From Methanofollis sp. (GTDB lineage Archaea > Halobacteriota > Methanomicrobia > Methanomicrobiales > Methanofollaceae): a stretch of 10,148 nt of DNA. Where the stretch lies: positions 1 to 10,148 of the forward strand of contig JAQVHG010000060.1 in NCBI GenBank assembly GCA_028696365.1, read 5' to 3'. Of this stretch, positions 1 to 6,431 are shown one piece after another. Both the position numbers and the translations under genes were made by a program. A model generated the notes under the pieces. The model was given only the letters and a program-made list of their open reading frames with translations, was not told the origin of the DNA and made no database searches. The stretch's first letter is position 1. The number at the start of each line of letters is the position of its first letter.

Positions 1-183
1 TGTTCCCCGTATACCTGATCCAGGGGTTCGTGCCAGATTCTACAAACCTGGGAATTGGAGATCCCAAAAGACAGGACAGTCTCGGATCTTCCTTGAGCCG
101 CCCTCAACTCCTCCTCTTTCCCTCACCATCTTCCCTCATCTAACTCCGGCGACGAAGGAACAATCAATAGACAGAGGATTCGT

Positions 184-534
184 TCACTTGAAGAACCCTT
201 TCTTTGCGGCCAGGCTGTTGAGTTTTGCGGCCAGGACAAAGTCAGTCCGTGTCAGTCCGCCGCACGCATAGGTGTACCACAGGACGTCGACGTGGCGGTA
301 CTGTGAGAGGACGATGTCGGGATAGTGGTCTGCGCCGGTCTTCGCTCCAATCTCGATGACCGTCGTGATGAACGCGGCCGCCTCTCCGACAGACTGGAAG
401 GTAAACCTCCTCCACAGTCTCCCGTTCTCCAGTGTCCATCCAGGCACTTCGGGAAGGAGCGCAAGCATCTCCCGCCTGGTGAGCGGCGCCGATCCTGGAT
501 CGATTGGCATTGGTATCTCAGTGCTGAGCGGCAT
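184..534 (-). CDS. pterin-4a-carbinolamine dehydratase-like protein with altered active site
   Basis: The 116-residue protein has the size and fold pattern of the PCD/DCoH family, which dehydrates 4a-hydroxytetrahydropterins. Residues about 30-110 align end to end with human DCoH: the PGW block (31-33), the 'RRFTF' strand (42-46), the His motif (70-72), Y79, and the block C91-G92-G93-L94 ending at D98. However, the family's His-His-Pro reads H70-Y71-P72 and the third catalytic His is Y89, so only one of three catalytic histidines remains. Methanogens are not known for a biopterin cycle, so the substrate is unclear; a pterin-binding or regulatory role is an inference. The ATG at 534 lies about 27 bases from a TATA box, which fits a leaderless mRNA; an in-frame ATG at codon 9 is the alternative, and the first 15 or so residues look non-conserved. 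The gene diverges from the helicase gene. Family assignment is firm; activity is doubtful. Confidence 0.85.
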   Translation of the reverse strand: MPLSTEIPMPIDPGSAPLTRREMLALLPEVPGWTLENGRLWRRFTFQSVGEAAAFITTVIEIGAKTGADHYPDIVLSQYRHVDVLWYTYACGGLTRTDFVLAAKLNSLAAKKGFFK

Positions 535-556
535 GCTCCTGCCTGCTCTTCCTGAG

Positions 557-567
557 ATATATAATTT
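557..567. promoter_or_regulatory. shared TATA element of a divergent promoter
   Basis: The run atatataattt is the only AT-rich stretch in the 62-base gap between the divergent dehydratase-like and helicase genes, and it reads as a TATA box on both strands. Its centre (about 562) is about 27-28 bases from the minus-strand ATG (534), which predicts a leaderless transcript. It is about 35 bases from the plus-strand ATG (597), which predicts a leader of roughly 8-10 bases. No second TATA-like sequence is visible in the gap. Promoter use in both directions is inferred from spacing only. Confidence 0.55.
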
Positions 568-596
568 GTTATGGAAGGAGACCGCACCACTCTTCT

Positions 597-2708
597 ATGT
601 CGTCGGTCTACGCCTCCCTTCATCCCACACTCAGGAATGTGCTCGCCCATCGTCTCGGATGGGACGACCTCCGCCCTGTCCAGGAGGAGGCGTGCCGCGC
701 CGCTGCCAGTGGTGCCGATCTCTTGGTTGTCGCCGGCACCGCGGGGGGCAAGACCGAAGCCGCCCTCATCCCGGCCGTCGACGCCGTCCTCAAGGAAGGA
801 CGTCCTGGCGTCGCCTGCCTCTGCCTCTTCCCGCTCAAGGCTCTCATCAACGACCAGACCGGGCGGGTGGAGGAGATCTGCACCCCGACAGGGCTTTCGG
901 TTGCGAGGTGGCATGGCGATGTCAGGAAGGGTGAACGCTCCTGGGCTGGGGGCGACCCGCCTCACTTCCTCCTCACCACTCCAGAGTCTCTGGAGGTGAT
1001 CCTCATGGATGACGGACTCAGGACTGCTCTGAAAAATCTCCAATTTGTTATCGTCGACGAACTCCACGCCTTTGCCGGTGATCTGCGGGGCGTGCAGATC
1101 AGATGTCTCCTCGACCGCCTCGACGAGGTGGCTGGTCGACCCCTTCAGCGGATCGGGCTCTCGGCGACGGTAGGAAACCCTGAGACGGTCCTTAACTGGT
1201 TCTCAGGTCCTGGCCGTTGTCGTCAGGTCGTCGCCGTCCCCGCGCCGCCTGGAAAAAAACAGTTCTCCTTTGTGGTCGCTCCTGACCGCGAAGAACGCGC
1301 CTGTGCCGTCTCCCGTCTCGTCGCCGGTCAGCGTGCCCTTGTCTTTGTAGGGAGCAGGAGCCAGGCTGAGGGGCTTGCCGGCGTCCTGGATGGAGAGGTC
1401 GAGACCCTCTCTGTTCACCACTCCTCCCTCTCCCCCTCGTTGCGCCGGGCGGCTGAAGCATCTCTTGCCGGGCCAGGGAGCGCCTGCGTCATCTGCACCT
1501 CCACCCTTGAACTCGGGATCGACATCGGCGGCCTCGACCTCGTCGTCCAGGTCGGCCCACCCTCTTCGGTCTCCTCCTTCCTCCAGCGTCTCGGTCGGAC
1601 CGGCCGCCGGGGTGCGCCGGCCAGGATGGCCTTTGTCCTTGGCGACGACCTCGACCTCCTCGTCGCCGTTGCTACTGTTGAGGCTGCCGTCCACCACGAG
1701 GTCGAACCCCTTCTCCCGCCACAGACACCGTACACCGTCATGGCCCAGCAACTCTTCCTCGCCCTCCGTGCCCGTGGCCGGGCCCCTGTGCACTCACTTA
1801 TCGCCTGGCTTTGCGGGCTTGCATCCTTCAGGGGGATGGAGGCCGCGGCCTATAGCCTCGTCGAGCATCTCCTTGCTACCGCTCACCTCTCCACCGATCA
1901 GGGACTTCTGATGCTCGGACCCGAGGCCGAACGTACCCTCTCACGTTCTCACTGGGCTGCGCTCCTCTCAGTCTTCACCTCTACGATCGCCTACCGCGCC
2001 CTCACCCCTGAGGGAGAAGCGGTAGGAGAACTCGACGCCAGGTTTGTGGCTGGCGGCACCGGCACAGTCTGCACCCTTGGCGGCCGGAGGTGGCAGGTCG
2101 TCGCCCTCGATCAAGACTACCGGATCGCCACTGTCGTTCCGGCCTTTGGCGTTCGCAAACCCTCAGATCGCCGACCCTTCTGGTCGGGCGCTGGTGCCCC
2201 CCTCAGTCCGGTCGTCGCCTCTTCAGTTGGGCGCCTCCTTGCTAGAGGTCACTCTCTCCTCCCGCTCGGCAGGGCTGAACAGGCAGCGGTCAGTGGGCTT
2301 TCAGGAGAGATCGGTGTAAATGTCCCGTCGCAAGGCTTTCTTGTCCTGGAAAGATCCGAAGAAGTCTTTATCCTCTCGTATCACGGTGGCAGGATGAACC
2401 GTGTCCTTGGCGCTCTTCTCACCGCTCTTCTCCCTGACGGCCCGAAGGTCACGGCCACCGACCTCTGGCTCTCTGTCAAGGGGATGACCGGTCCAGATCC
2501 CACCGGCGAGGTAGCAGACATATTTGCCATGATCAAGGATCTGAGCGCGGACGACGTCGCCTCGTCTCTTCCGCTCCCAGATCCAGAGGAATGGAAATTT
2601 GGCTCCCTCCTTCCTCCTTCTCTCTTCGCTGAGATGGTCGCCGCCGACCGCGACGACTGCGAGGGCTTTGTCGAGACCATGAAGAGGGAAGATATATTTA
2701 TCGTCTGA
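597..2708 (+). CDS. Lhr-like superfamily 2 DEAD/DEAH-type helicase
   Basis: The 703-residue protein carries a full set of SF2 helicase motifs: R26-P-V-Q29 (Q-motif region), Walker A 46-53 ending G-K52-T53 in an unusual A-G-T-A-G-G-K-T form, motif Ia around 78-87, T127-T-P-E130, DELH at 154-157, S189-A-T191, the T301-S-T-L-E-L-G-I-D-I-G311 block (motif V) and Q330-R-L-G-R-T-G-R-R338 (motif VI). The later region has the Lhr-type pattern: a helical or winged-helix segment, a barrel-like strand block near 482-516, and a conserved 'SYHGGRMNRVLG' segment at 594-605. Lhr proteins are DNA translocases/helicases linked to DNA repair. At 703 residues it is shorter than typical Lhr cores (about 850-900), so it may be a compact branch. 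No in-frame start lies upstream of the ATG at 597, and the leader is too short for a well-placed SD site; ggaaggag (573-580) is 16 bases away. Intracellular; probably monocistronic. Confidence 0.88.
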   Translation: MSSVYASLHPTLRNVLAHRLGWDDLRPVQEEACRAAASGADLLVVAGTAGGKTEAALIPAVDAVLKEGRPGVACLCLFPLKALINDQTGRVEEICTPTGLSVARWHGDVRKGERSWAGGDPPHFLLTTPESLEVILMDDGLRTALKNLQFVIVDELHAFAGDLRGVQIRCLLDRLDEVAGRPLQRIGLSATVGNPETVLNWFSGPGRCRQVVAVPAPPGKKQFSFVVAPDREERACAVSRLVAGQRALVFVGSRSQAEGLAGVLDGEVETLSVHHSSLSPSLRRAAEASLAGPGSACVICTSTLELGIDIGGLDLVVQVGPPSSVSSFLQRLGRTGRRGAPARMAFVLGDDLDLLVAVATVEAAVHHEVEPLLPPQTPYTVMAQQLFLALRARGRAPVHSLIAWLCGLASFRGMEAAAYSLVEHLLATAHLSTDQGLLMLGPEAERTLSRSHWAALLSVFTSTIAYRALTPEGEAVGELDARFVAGGTGTVCTLGGRRWQVVALDQDYRIATVVPAFGVRKPSDRRPFWSGAGAPLSPVVASSVGRLLARGHSLLPLGRAEQAAVSGLSGEIGVNVPSQGFLVLERSEEVFILSYHGGRMNRVLGALLTALLPDGPKVTATDLWLSVKGMTGPDPTGEVADIFAMIKDLSADDVASSLPLPDPEEWKFGSLLPPSLFAEMVAADRDDCEGFVETMKREDIFIV
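2691..2700 (+). promoter_or_regulatory. TATA box for the DUF4350-MoxR-DUF58 operon
   Basis: gatatattta lies inside the last codons of the helicase gene and is the only good TATA-like element before the plus-strand operon. Transcription would be expected to start near 2721-2724. That gives either a leader of about 120 bases before the DUF4350 ATG (2842) or a nearly leaderless start at the small ORF's ATG (2726). Assigned from sequence and spacing only. Confidence 0.5.
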
Positions 2709-2725
2709 CCGTATTCTTCAGGTTG

Positions 2726-2842
2726 ATGAGGCCCGCTCTCTCTGCTAGGTTCATGTCATGGGATCCCACCGATGAAAGCGTTCTGCCGGTGACCCCACGA
2801 TCATCTCTGGCGAGGGGTATGTCTCGACGGAGGAGACTTTGA
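2726..2842 (+). CDS. possible 38-residue leader peptide ahead of DUF4350
   Basis: The ORF begins ATG (2726; a TTG sits directly before it) and ends TGA at 2840-2842, so its stop overlaps the DUF4350 start as TGATG, an arrangement typical of translational coupling. The predicted transcription start from the TATA box at 2691-2700 falls a few bases before this ATG, as expected for a leaderless gene. The peptide is 38 residues, starts MRPALSARFM and ends in a basic stretch (residues 30-37 contain five Arg). It has no recognisable domain or membrane segment. Against it: 38 open codons can arise by chance in GC-rich DNA, and the sequence shows no family resemblance. A leader peptide, a small protein, or simply untranslated leader are all possible. 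Confidence 0.25.
   Translation: MRPALSARFMSWDPTDESVLPVTPRSSLARGMSRRRRL
2829..2835 (+). promoter_or_regulatory. Shine-Dalgarno site fixing the DUF4350 start
   Basis: ggaggag ends six bases before the ATG at 2842. This strong site supports initiation at or beside 2842. A TTG at 2839 directly precedes the ATG in frame, but with a strong SD at normal spacing the ATG is the more likely start. Confidence 0.7.
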
Positions 2843-3729
2843 TGCGGGCCCGATACCTTGTCTCGGTTGCGATCCTTTTACTCTGCCTCTATGCTGCCGT
2901 CTTCCACCTCTCGACCACCTATGACGACTACAGTCGATACAATGTCCAGTGGAACGGTACCTCGACCTTCTTCTCGCACCTTGAGGCCCATGGGGCGCAG
3001 ACTATCACCGATCCAGATGAACTGATCACCTACGAAAACGTCCTTCTCCTGGTCATCGCCCCTGAGGGTCCTCCTGATCAGGAGAGGGTCAGGGCCTACA
3101 AAAATTTCCTAGCACACAACAACACCCTCGTCCTTTGCGACGACACTGGGGAGATCGCACCTCTTCTTGAGGCCTTCCAGAGCACCGTCTCTGTGCTCCC
3201 CGGCACTGTCTCGTCGGTTGAGAGGGATTATGTCACCACGGCGGCGGTCAGGGGTTATGCGACCGGGAACCATACCCTCATCGATGAGGTATCGTTTGTC
3301 CTCTTCAATCAGCCCATGGCAATTGAGGGTGGGACTCCTCTTCTCCAGACGCCCCTTCTCTCATGGATCGACGAGAACAGGAATGGCAGGATCGATGGTG
3401 AGGAGAGTGTTGGGCGCTACTCCCTTTGTGTCTTTGAGGAGATTGGCGGCGGTGAACTGGTCGTCGTGGGGGACCCGGGTATCTATCTCAATTCGATGGC
3501 GGGCCTGGGAGAAGGGAACGAGAAGTTTCTCAAAAACCTCCTCTCTCTCCGGCCGGTCGTGCTGGTCGACGAGGGGTGGAGCAGGATATCTACTGGTGGA
3601 CCGTACACAGGTGCGATTTTATGGGTGAAAGATCACCCCATTGTTCAGATCGGGATCGTGGGCCTGTTCATCGTCGGGTCAGTATATGTATTCAGGAAGA
3701 GGATTAGGAAGGAGATGAAATGGAACTGA
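2842..3729 (+). CDS. DUF4350 family membrane protein with EF-hand-like loop
   Basis: The 295-residue protein has an N-terminal TM segment (about 6-23), a large central domain, and a second TM segment (about 267-285) followed by the basic tail R285-K-R-I-R-K290. The charges place the central domain outside and the tail inside. Residues about 32-110 follow the DUF4350 pattern: an N-G-T segment, a 'FFSHLEAHG' helix, then the strand 'NVLLLVIAPEG' and 'NNTLVLCDD'. Such proteins are commonly encoded beside MoxR and DUF58; their biochemical role is unknown. Sequons at N38, N93 and N143 fit an outer, possibly N-glycosylated domain. Residues 177-188 match an EF-hand calcium loop. It is the first recognised gene of the operon and its last 10 bases overlap the MoxR gene. 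An SD site at 2829-2835 sets the start; an in-frame TTG at 2839 would add one residue. Confidence 0.8.
   Translation: MRARYLVSVAILLLCLYAAVFHLSTTYDDYSRYNVQWNGTSTFFSHLEAHGAQTITDPDELITYENVLLLVIAPEGPPDQERVRAYKNFLAHNNTLVLCDDTGEIAPLLEAFQSTVSVLPGTVSSVERDYVTTAAVRGYATGNHTLIDEVSFVLFNQPMAIEGGTPLLQTPLLSWIDENRNGRIDGEESVGRYSLCVFEEIGGGELVVVGDPGIYLNSMAGLGEGNEKFLKNLLSLRPVVLVDEGWSRISTGGPYTGAILWVKDHPIVQIGIVGLFIVGSVYVFRKRIRKEMKWN
3370..3405 (+). other. EF-hand-like calcium loop in the DUF4350 protein
   Basis: Codons 177-188 encode D-E-N-R-N-G-R-I-D-G-E-E. This fits the 12-position EF-hand loop: acidic or Asn at 1, 3, 5 and 9, Gly at 6, Ile at 8, Glu at 12. It resembles the single loops of dockerins and other extracellular calcium-binding proteins more than a paired EF-hand, since no second loop is visible. 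The predicted outer location suits calcium binding. Binding itself is an inference. Confidence 0.6.
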
Positions 3730-4688
3730 ATGAGCGCGATGTGGCACTGATCGCTGGGAAATTCCAGGAGATCAAGGAGTCCGTTAACCAGTATGTCGTC
3801 GGGAATGAGGACCTGATCAGACTGATCGCGATCAGCTCTCTCTCAGAGGGCGCGATCCTCATTGAAGGTGTGCCTGGCACGGCAAAGACGACGATTTCGA
3901 AGATCATGGCACACCTTCTCTCCGCCTCATTCCGGCGTGTACAGGGTGCGGTGGACGTCCAACCGGCCGACATAATTGGGGTGCGGATCTATACCAGCGA
4001 TGAAGAGGAATTTATCCTTAAGAAAGGCCCGATCTTCTCGAACTTTGTCCTGGTCGATGAGATCAATCGTCTCACCCCCAAGACGCAATCAGCTCTCCTT
4101 GAGGCGATGAGTGAGCAGCAGGCGACGATCGATGGAGTGACCTACCCTCTCCCTCGACCCTTCTTTGTTATGGCCACCCAGAACCCGTACGAGTTTGAGG
4201 GGACCTTCGCCCTGGTGGAAGCCCAGCGGGACAGGTTTATGTTCTGCGCTCCACTCACATATCTCGACGCCGGGGACGAACTGGAGGTTCTGAGACGCGA
4301 CCAGGCGGGACAACTGCTCTGGGAGAGTTATGCCGATACCCTTGACCCGTGCCTCACACTTGAAGAGATCGAGGGGATGATCAAGATAGTCAGGGAGGTC
4401 CATGTGGAAGACCCAATCCTCCAGTACATCACCGACCTGGTCACGGCCACGAGGTCGCATTCAGACGTCCGGTTGGGGGCGAGTTCCAGGGCCTCTCTTG
4501 CTCTTCTGCGTGGTGCCAAGGCCAATGCCGCTCTTGAAGGCAGAACCTATGTGATCCCTGACGATGTCAAGGCCCTTGCCCATCCGGCCCTTCGGCACCG
4601 GCTGATCCTGGAACGTGAGGCTATCATCGGGCGTATCTCTACAGAGTCAGTCATCAAGGAGATCCTGAGTGTCGTAGAGGTGTCCTGA
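3720..4688 (+). CDS. MoxR-type AAA+ ATPase
   Basis: This 322-residue protein is a cytoplasmic AAA+ ATPase of the MoxR group, ring-forming chaperone-type enzymes that act on partner proteins, often with a vWA or DUF58 partner encoded next door. Visible motifs are Walker A G50-V-P-G-T-A-K56-T57, Walker B 'FVLVDEIN' at 109-116, sensor 1 'ATQNP' at 152-156, the 'EAQRDRF' arginine region at 167-173, and the C-terminal lid with 'GASSRA' at 253-258 (sensor 2 region). Length is normal for the family. The ATG at 3720 overlaps the end of DUF4350 by 10 bases and follows an aaggag site (3708-3713) at good spacing. The DUF58 gene starts three bases after its stop. No key ATPase residue is missing. Its substrate is unknown; the membrane partners suggest a role in envelope protein assembly or activation (inference). 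Confidence 0.93.
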   Translation: MELNERDVALIAGKFQEIKESVNQYVVGNEDLIRLIAISSLSEGAILIEGVPGTAKTTISKIMAHLLSASFRRVQGAVDVQPADIIGVRIYTSDEEEFILKKGPIFSNFVLVDEINRLTPKTQSALLEAMSEQQATIDGVTYPLPRPFFVMATQNPYEFEGTFALVEAQRDRFMFCAPLTYLDAGDELEVLRRDQAGQLLWESYADTLDPCLTLEEIEGMIKIVREVHVEDPILQYITDLVTATRSHSDVRLGASSRASLALLRGAKANAALEGRTYVIPDDVKALAHPALRHRLILEREAIIGRISTESVIKEILSVVEVS

Positions 4689-4691
4689 ACT

Positions 4692-5981
4692 GTGAAGCCA
4701 GGTCCGGTTACCGAGGGTATAGGGGCGCTTGCGCTTGCACTCGCGGGATATGCCCTCATCTTCGACGATCTCGCGGGGTATGTCGTCGCCGGGACGCTAC
4801 TCATCTATCTCGTATACCGGGCCGCTTCTTTTCTCAAGAGATATACTCGCCTTGCAGGATCCCTTGCTCTCTCGCGAGAGGTGGACAAGAAAGTTGTCAG
4901 GCAGGGATCTGTTGCCCGCGTGGAGACGAAGATCTCATATGCCTTTCAGCCAGGTATTGCCGTACATATGGAAGACCTCCTCCCGCCGGTTGCTGTGCAG
5001 GACCAGGAGCAGCAGACTGTTTTCCCTGAGCCCGGGCGTGCCGTGATCAGGTACAGGATGAGGTGCATGGCACCTGGCGAGACTTCGTTTGGCGGTCTCA
5101 GGCTTACAGCCAGAGACCCTTTCTTCTCGGCCACTCTCTCTCTCATGAACACGGGCCTTGGTCTCCCTTCCATTACGATCGTCCCAGTCGGGGAGGCACA
5201 GTCTGGTCCGGCGTCGGGAAATTGGCTTGGTGAAATGGAAGGGAGTCGTTCCCTCCTTTTCAGGGGACAGGAGACGCGTGCCTACCGAGAATATATTCCC
5301 GGTGATCCCCTTGACTACGTGGACTGGAAACTCACGGCCAAGTATGGGAAGATGTATGTCAGGGAACGGGAGGGACTGAGCGGCGGGGCTTCGATGATCA
5401 TCATCGATCTCCCTGGAATTGATGAGAAACTCTCTAAAGAAGAGATGTCGAGGTATTCTCTTGCTGCGACCGGTGCGGTTGAAGGGACATACAATAAATA
5501 TGGAAACTGTCCTCTTCTCCTTATCTCAGGCGGGAATGTGATCGCCTCGGTCCCCTCAGAGAGTTCTGAGGACGAGGTCTTTGGCGCCCTCACTGCAGTC
5601 AGGCCGACCGAACGTACCGCTCCACTCTACCGATATCTTGACCCGGTCATGGTCCACCTCCTGCTTAGAATGGCTGAGAACCGATCTCGTGGTTCGGAGA
5701 CATTCTGGAATAGATATTCAGAGACCTTACGTCTGTTCAGGACACGGGCTCCTGATTTTCCGTTCAGGAAACTGATCTCTGAGGCGGTCCGTCTCTCAGA
5801 AGCGGCATCACTCCACCTCTATACCCCAGGGCGGGGGGATGGCAGTCATCTTTCTCAGGTGGTCCTAGAGGCTAAACAACAGGGGCTCTGGGTCGGGGTC
5901 CATATCCTCTCAGGCACGGCCGGGGTGGGGACAGGGAATGAGTTGCAGGCATGTGGGGCTGATCAAGTGGAGGAGATCTGA
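4692..5981 (+). CDS. DUF58 domain protein, MoxR partner
   Basis: The 429-residue protein has two short N-terminal hydrophobic segments (about 9-24 and 28-43), a beta-rich region (about 55-165), and the diagnostic DUF58 block Y198-R-E-Y-I-P-G-D-P...D211-W at 198-225. After this comes a vWA-like segment starting with strand 'MIIIDL' (235-240) and a further 180-residue C-terminal part. DUF58 proteins are encoded beside MoxR ATPases in bacteria and archaea and are assumed to be their partners. The metal site that vWA domains form with D-x-S-x-S reads D239-L-P-G-I here, so it lacks both serines. Start is GTG at 4692, three bases after the MoxR stop, with a gaggtg site (4676-4681) about 10 bases upstream; no closer in-frame start has a better site. 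The stop abuts the next gene's GTG. Confidence 0.88.
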   Translation: MKPGPVTEGIGALALALAGYALIFDDLAGYVVAGTLLIYLVYRAASFLKRYTRLAGSLALSREVDKKVVRQGSVARVETKISYAFQPGIAVHMEDLLPPVAVQDQEQQTVFPEPGRAVIRYRMRCMAPGETSFGGLRLTARDPFFSATLSLMNTGLGLPSITIVPVGEAQSGPASGNWLGEMEGSRSLLFRGQETRAYREYIPGDPLDYVDWKLTAKYGKMYVREREGLSGGASMIIIDLPGIDEKLSKEEMSRYSLAATGAVEGTYNKYGNCPLLLISGGNVIASVPSESSEDEVFGALTAVRPTERTAPLYRYLDPVMVHLLLRMAENRSRGSETFWNRYSETLRLFRTRAPDFPFRKLISEAVRLSEAASLHLYTPGRGDGSHLSQVVLEAKQQGLWVGVHILSGTAGVGTGNELQACGADQVEEI

Positions 5982-6431
5982 GTGGACGAGCGGGTCTGGT
6001 TTGCGCTCTTTGTGGTGGTCGGACTTCTGTCTTCGATCCTAGGGCAGGCCGGGCTGGTTGGGGTCGGTGCGTTGATCATCGCCGTCGGTGTCGTCGCCTG
6101 GGAGAGAGACCACTGGCTCCCCATTCTTGCCGCGGGAGCGTTTGTAGCGGTTGCAGTCGGACTCTCCTCCCCTCTCTGGTCTCTCCCTCTCATGTTCCTC
6201 GTGCTCGGATGGGTGCAGGACTCTTTTGGTCTCTTAGCGTCGCCAAGGGCTATTCTGGGATTTTTGCTCTTTGCTGGAGTTGCCGCGCTTTTTCTCCTTC
6301 TGGCGCTCAGGAGTGGACATGTCTTTCTCCCGCTTGCGATCCTTGTAATATTCCTGGTGTTCAGTGGCATTTTCATCTCTCTCTCATGGTACAATCTGGT
6401 ATGGTCTGCACGAAGGGGTGAAGAAGAATGA
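5982..6431 (+). CDS. small multi-pass membrane protein of the MoxR-DUF58 operon
   Basis: I do not recognise a family. The 149-residue protein is almost entirely hydrophobic, with about five or six predicted TM segments (roughly 5-20, 23-39, 46-62, 64-79, 89-109 and 114-134) and a short charged tail ending R-R-G-E-E-E. There are no catalytic-looking motifs; the few charged residues lie in the loops (E41-R42-D43-H44; D80). The GTG start at 5982 directly follows the DUF58 stop, with a ggaggag site (5969-5975) six bases upstream, so it is co-translated with DUF58. It overlaps the next gene by four bases (ATGA). Haloarchaeal MoxR-DUF58 clusters also contain small hydrophobic proteins, and this could be a distant counterpart, perhaps a membrane scaffold for the DUF58 and DUF4350 proteins (inference). 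Confidence 0.8.
   Translation: MDERVWFALFVVVGLLSSILGQAGLVGVGALIIAVGVVAWERDHWLPILAAGAFVAVAVGLSSPLWSLPLMFLVLGWVQDSFGLLASPRAILGFLLFAGVAALFLLLALRSGHVFLPLAILVIFLVFSGIFISLSWYNLVWSARRGEEE

Noticed and set aside
3..143. An open frame running in from the left edge to a TAA, possibly the C-terminal tail of an upstream gene
   Set aside because: Its third-position GC is much lower than in the real genes here, its end is low complexity (Ser/Pro/Leu), and it resembles no family I know. A second frame on the same strand is open over a similar distance.
252..1067. 271-codon minus-strand ORF overlapping the dehydratase-like and helicase genes
   Set aside because: It is antisense to two well-supported genes, is rich in Arg and Ser in the manner of a GC-rich shadow frame, and shows no domain.
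2724..2790. C/D box small RNA candidate with TGATGA (2724-2729) and CGATGA (2770-2775)
   Set aside because: No CTGA box D or D' follows at a workable distance, the first box has T where a purine is expected, and no terminal stem is visible.
3676..3690. Internal TATA-like run (agtatatgta) before the MoxR gene
   Set aside because: It is explained by Val-Tyr-Val codons of the DUF4350 TM segment, and the MoxR gene has a strong SD site and overlaps the preceding gene, so no separate promoter is needed.
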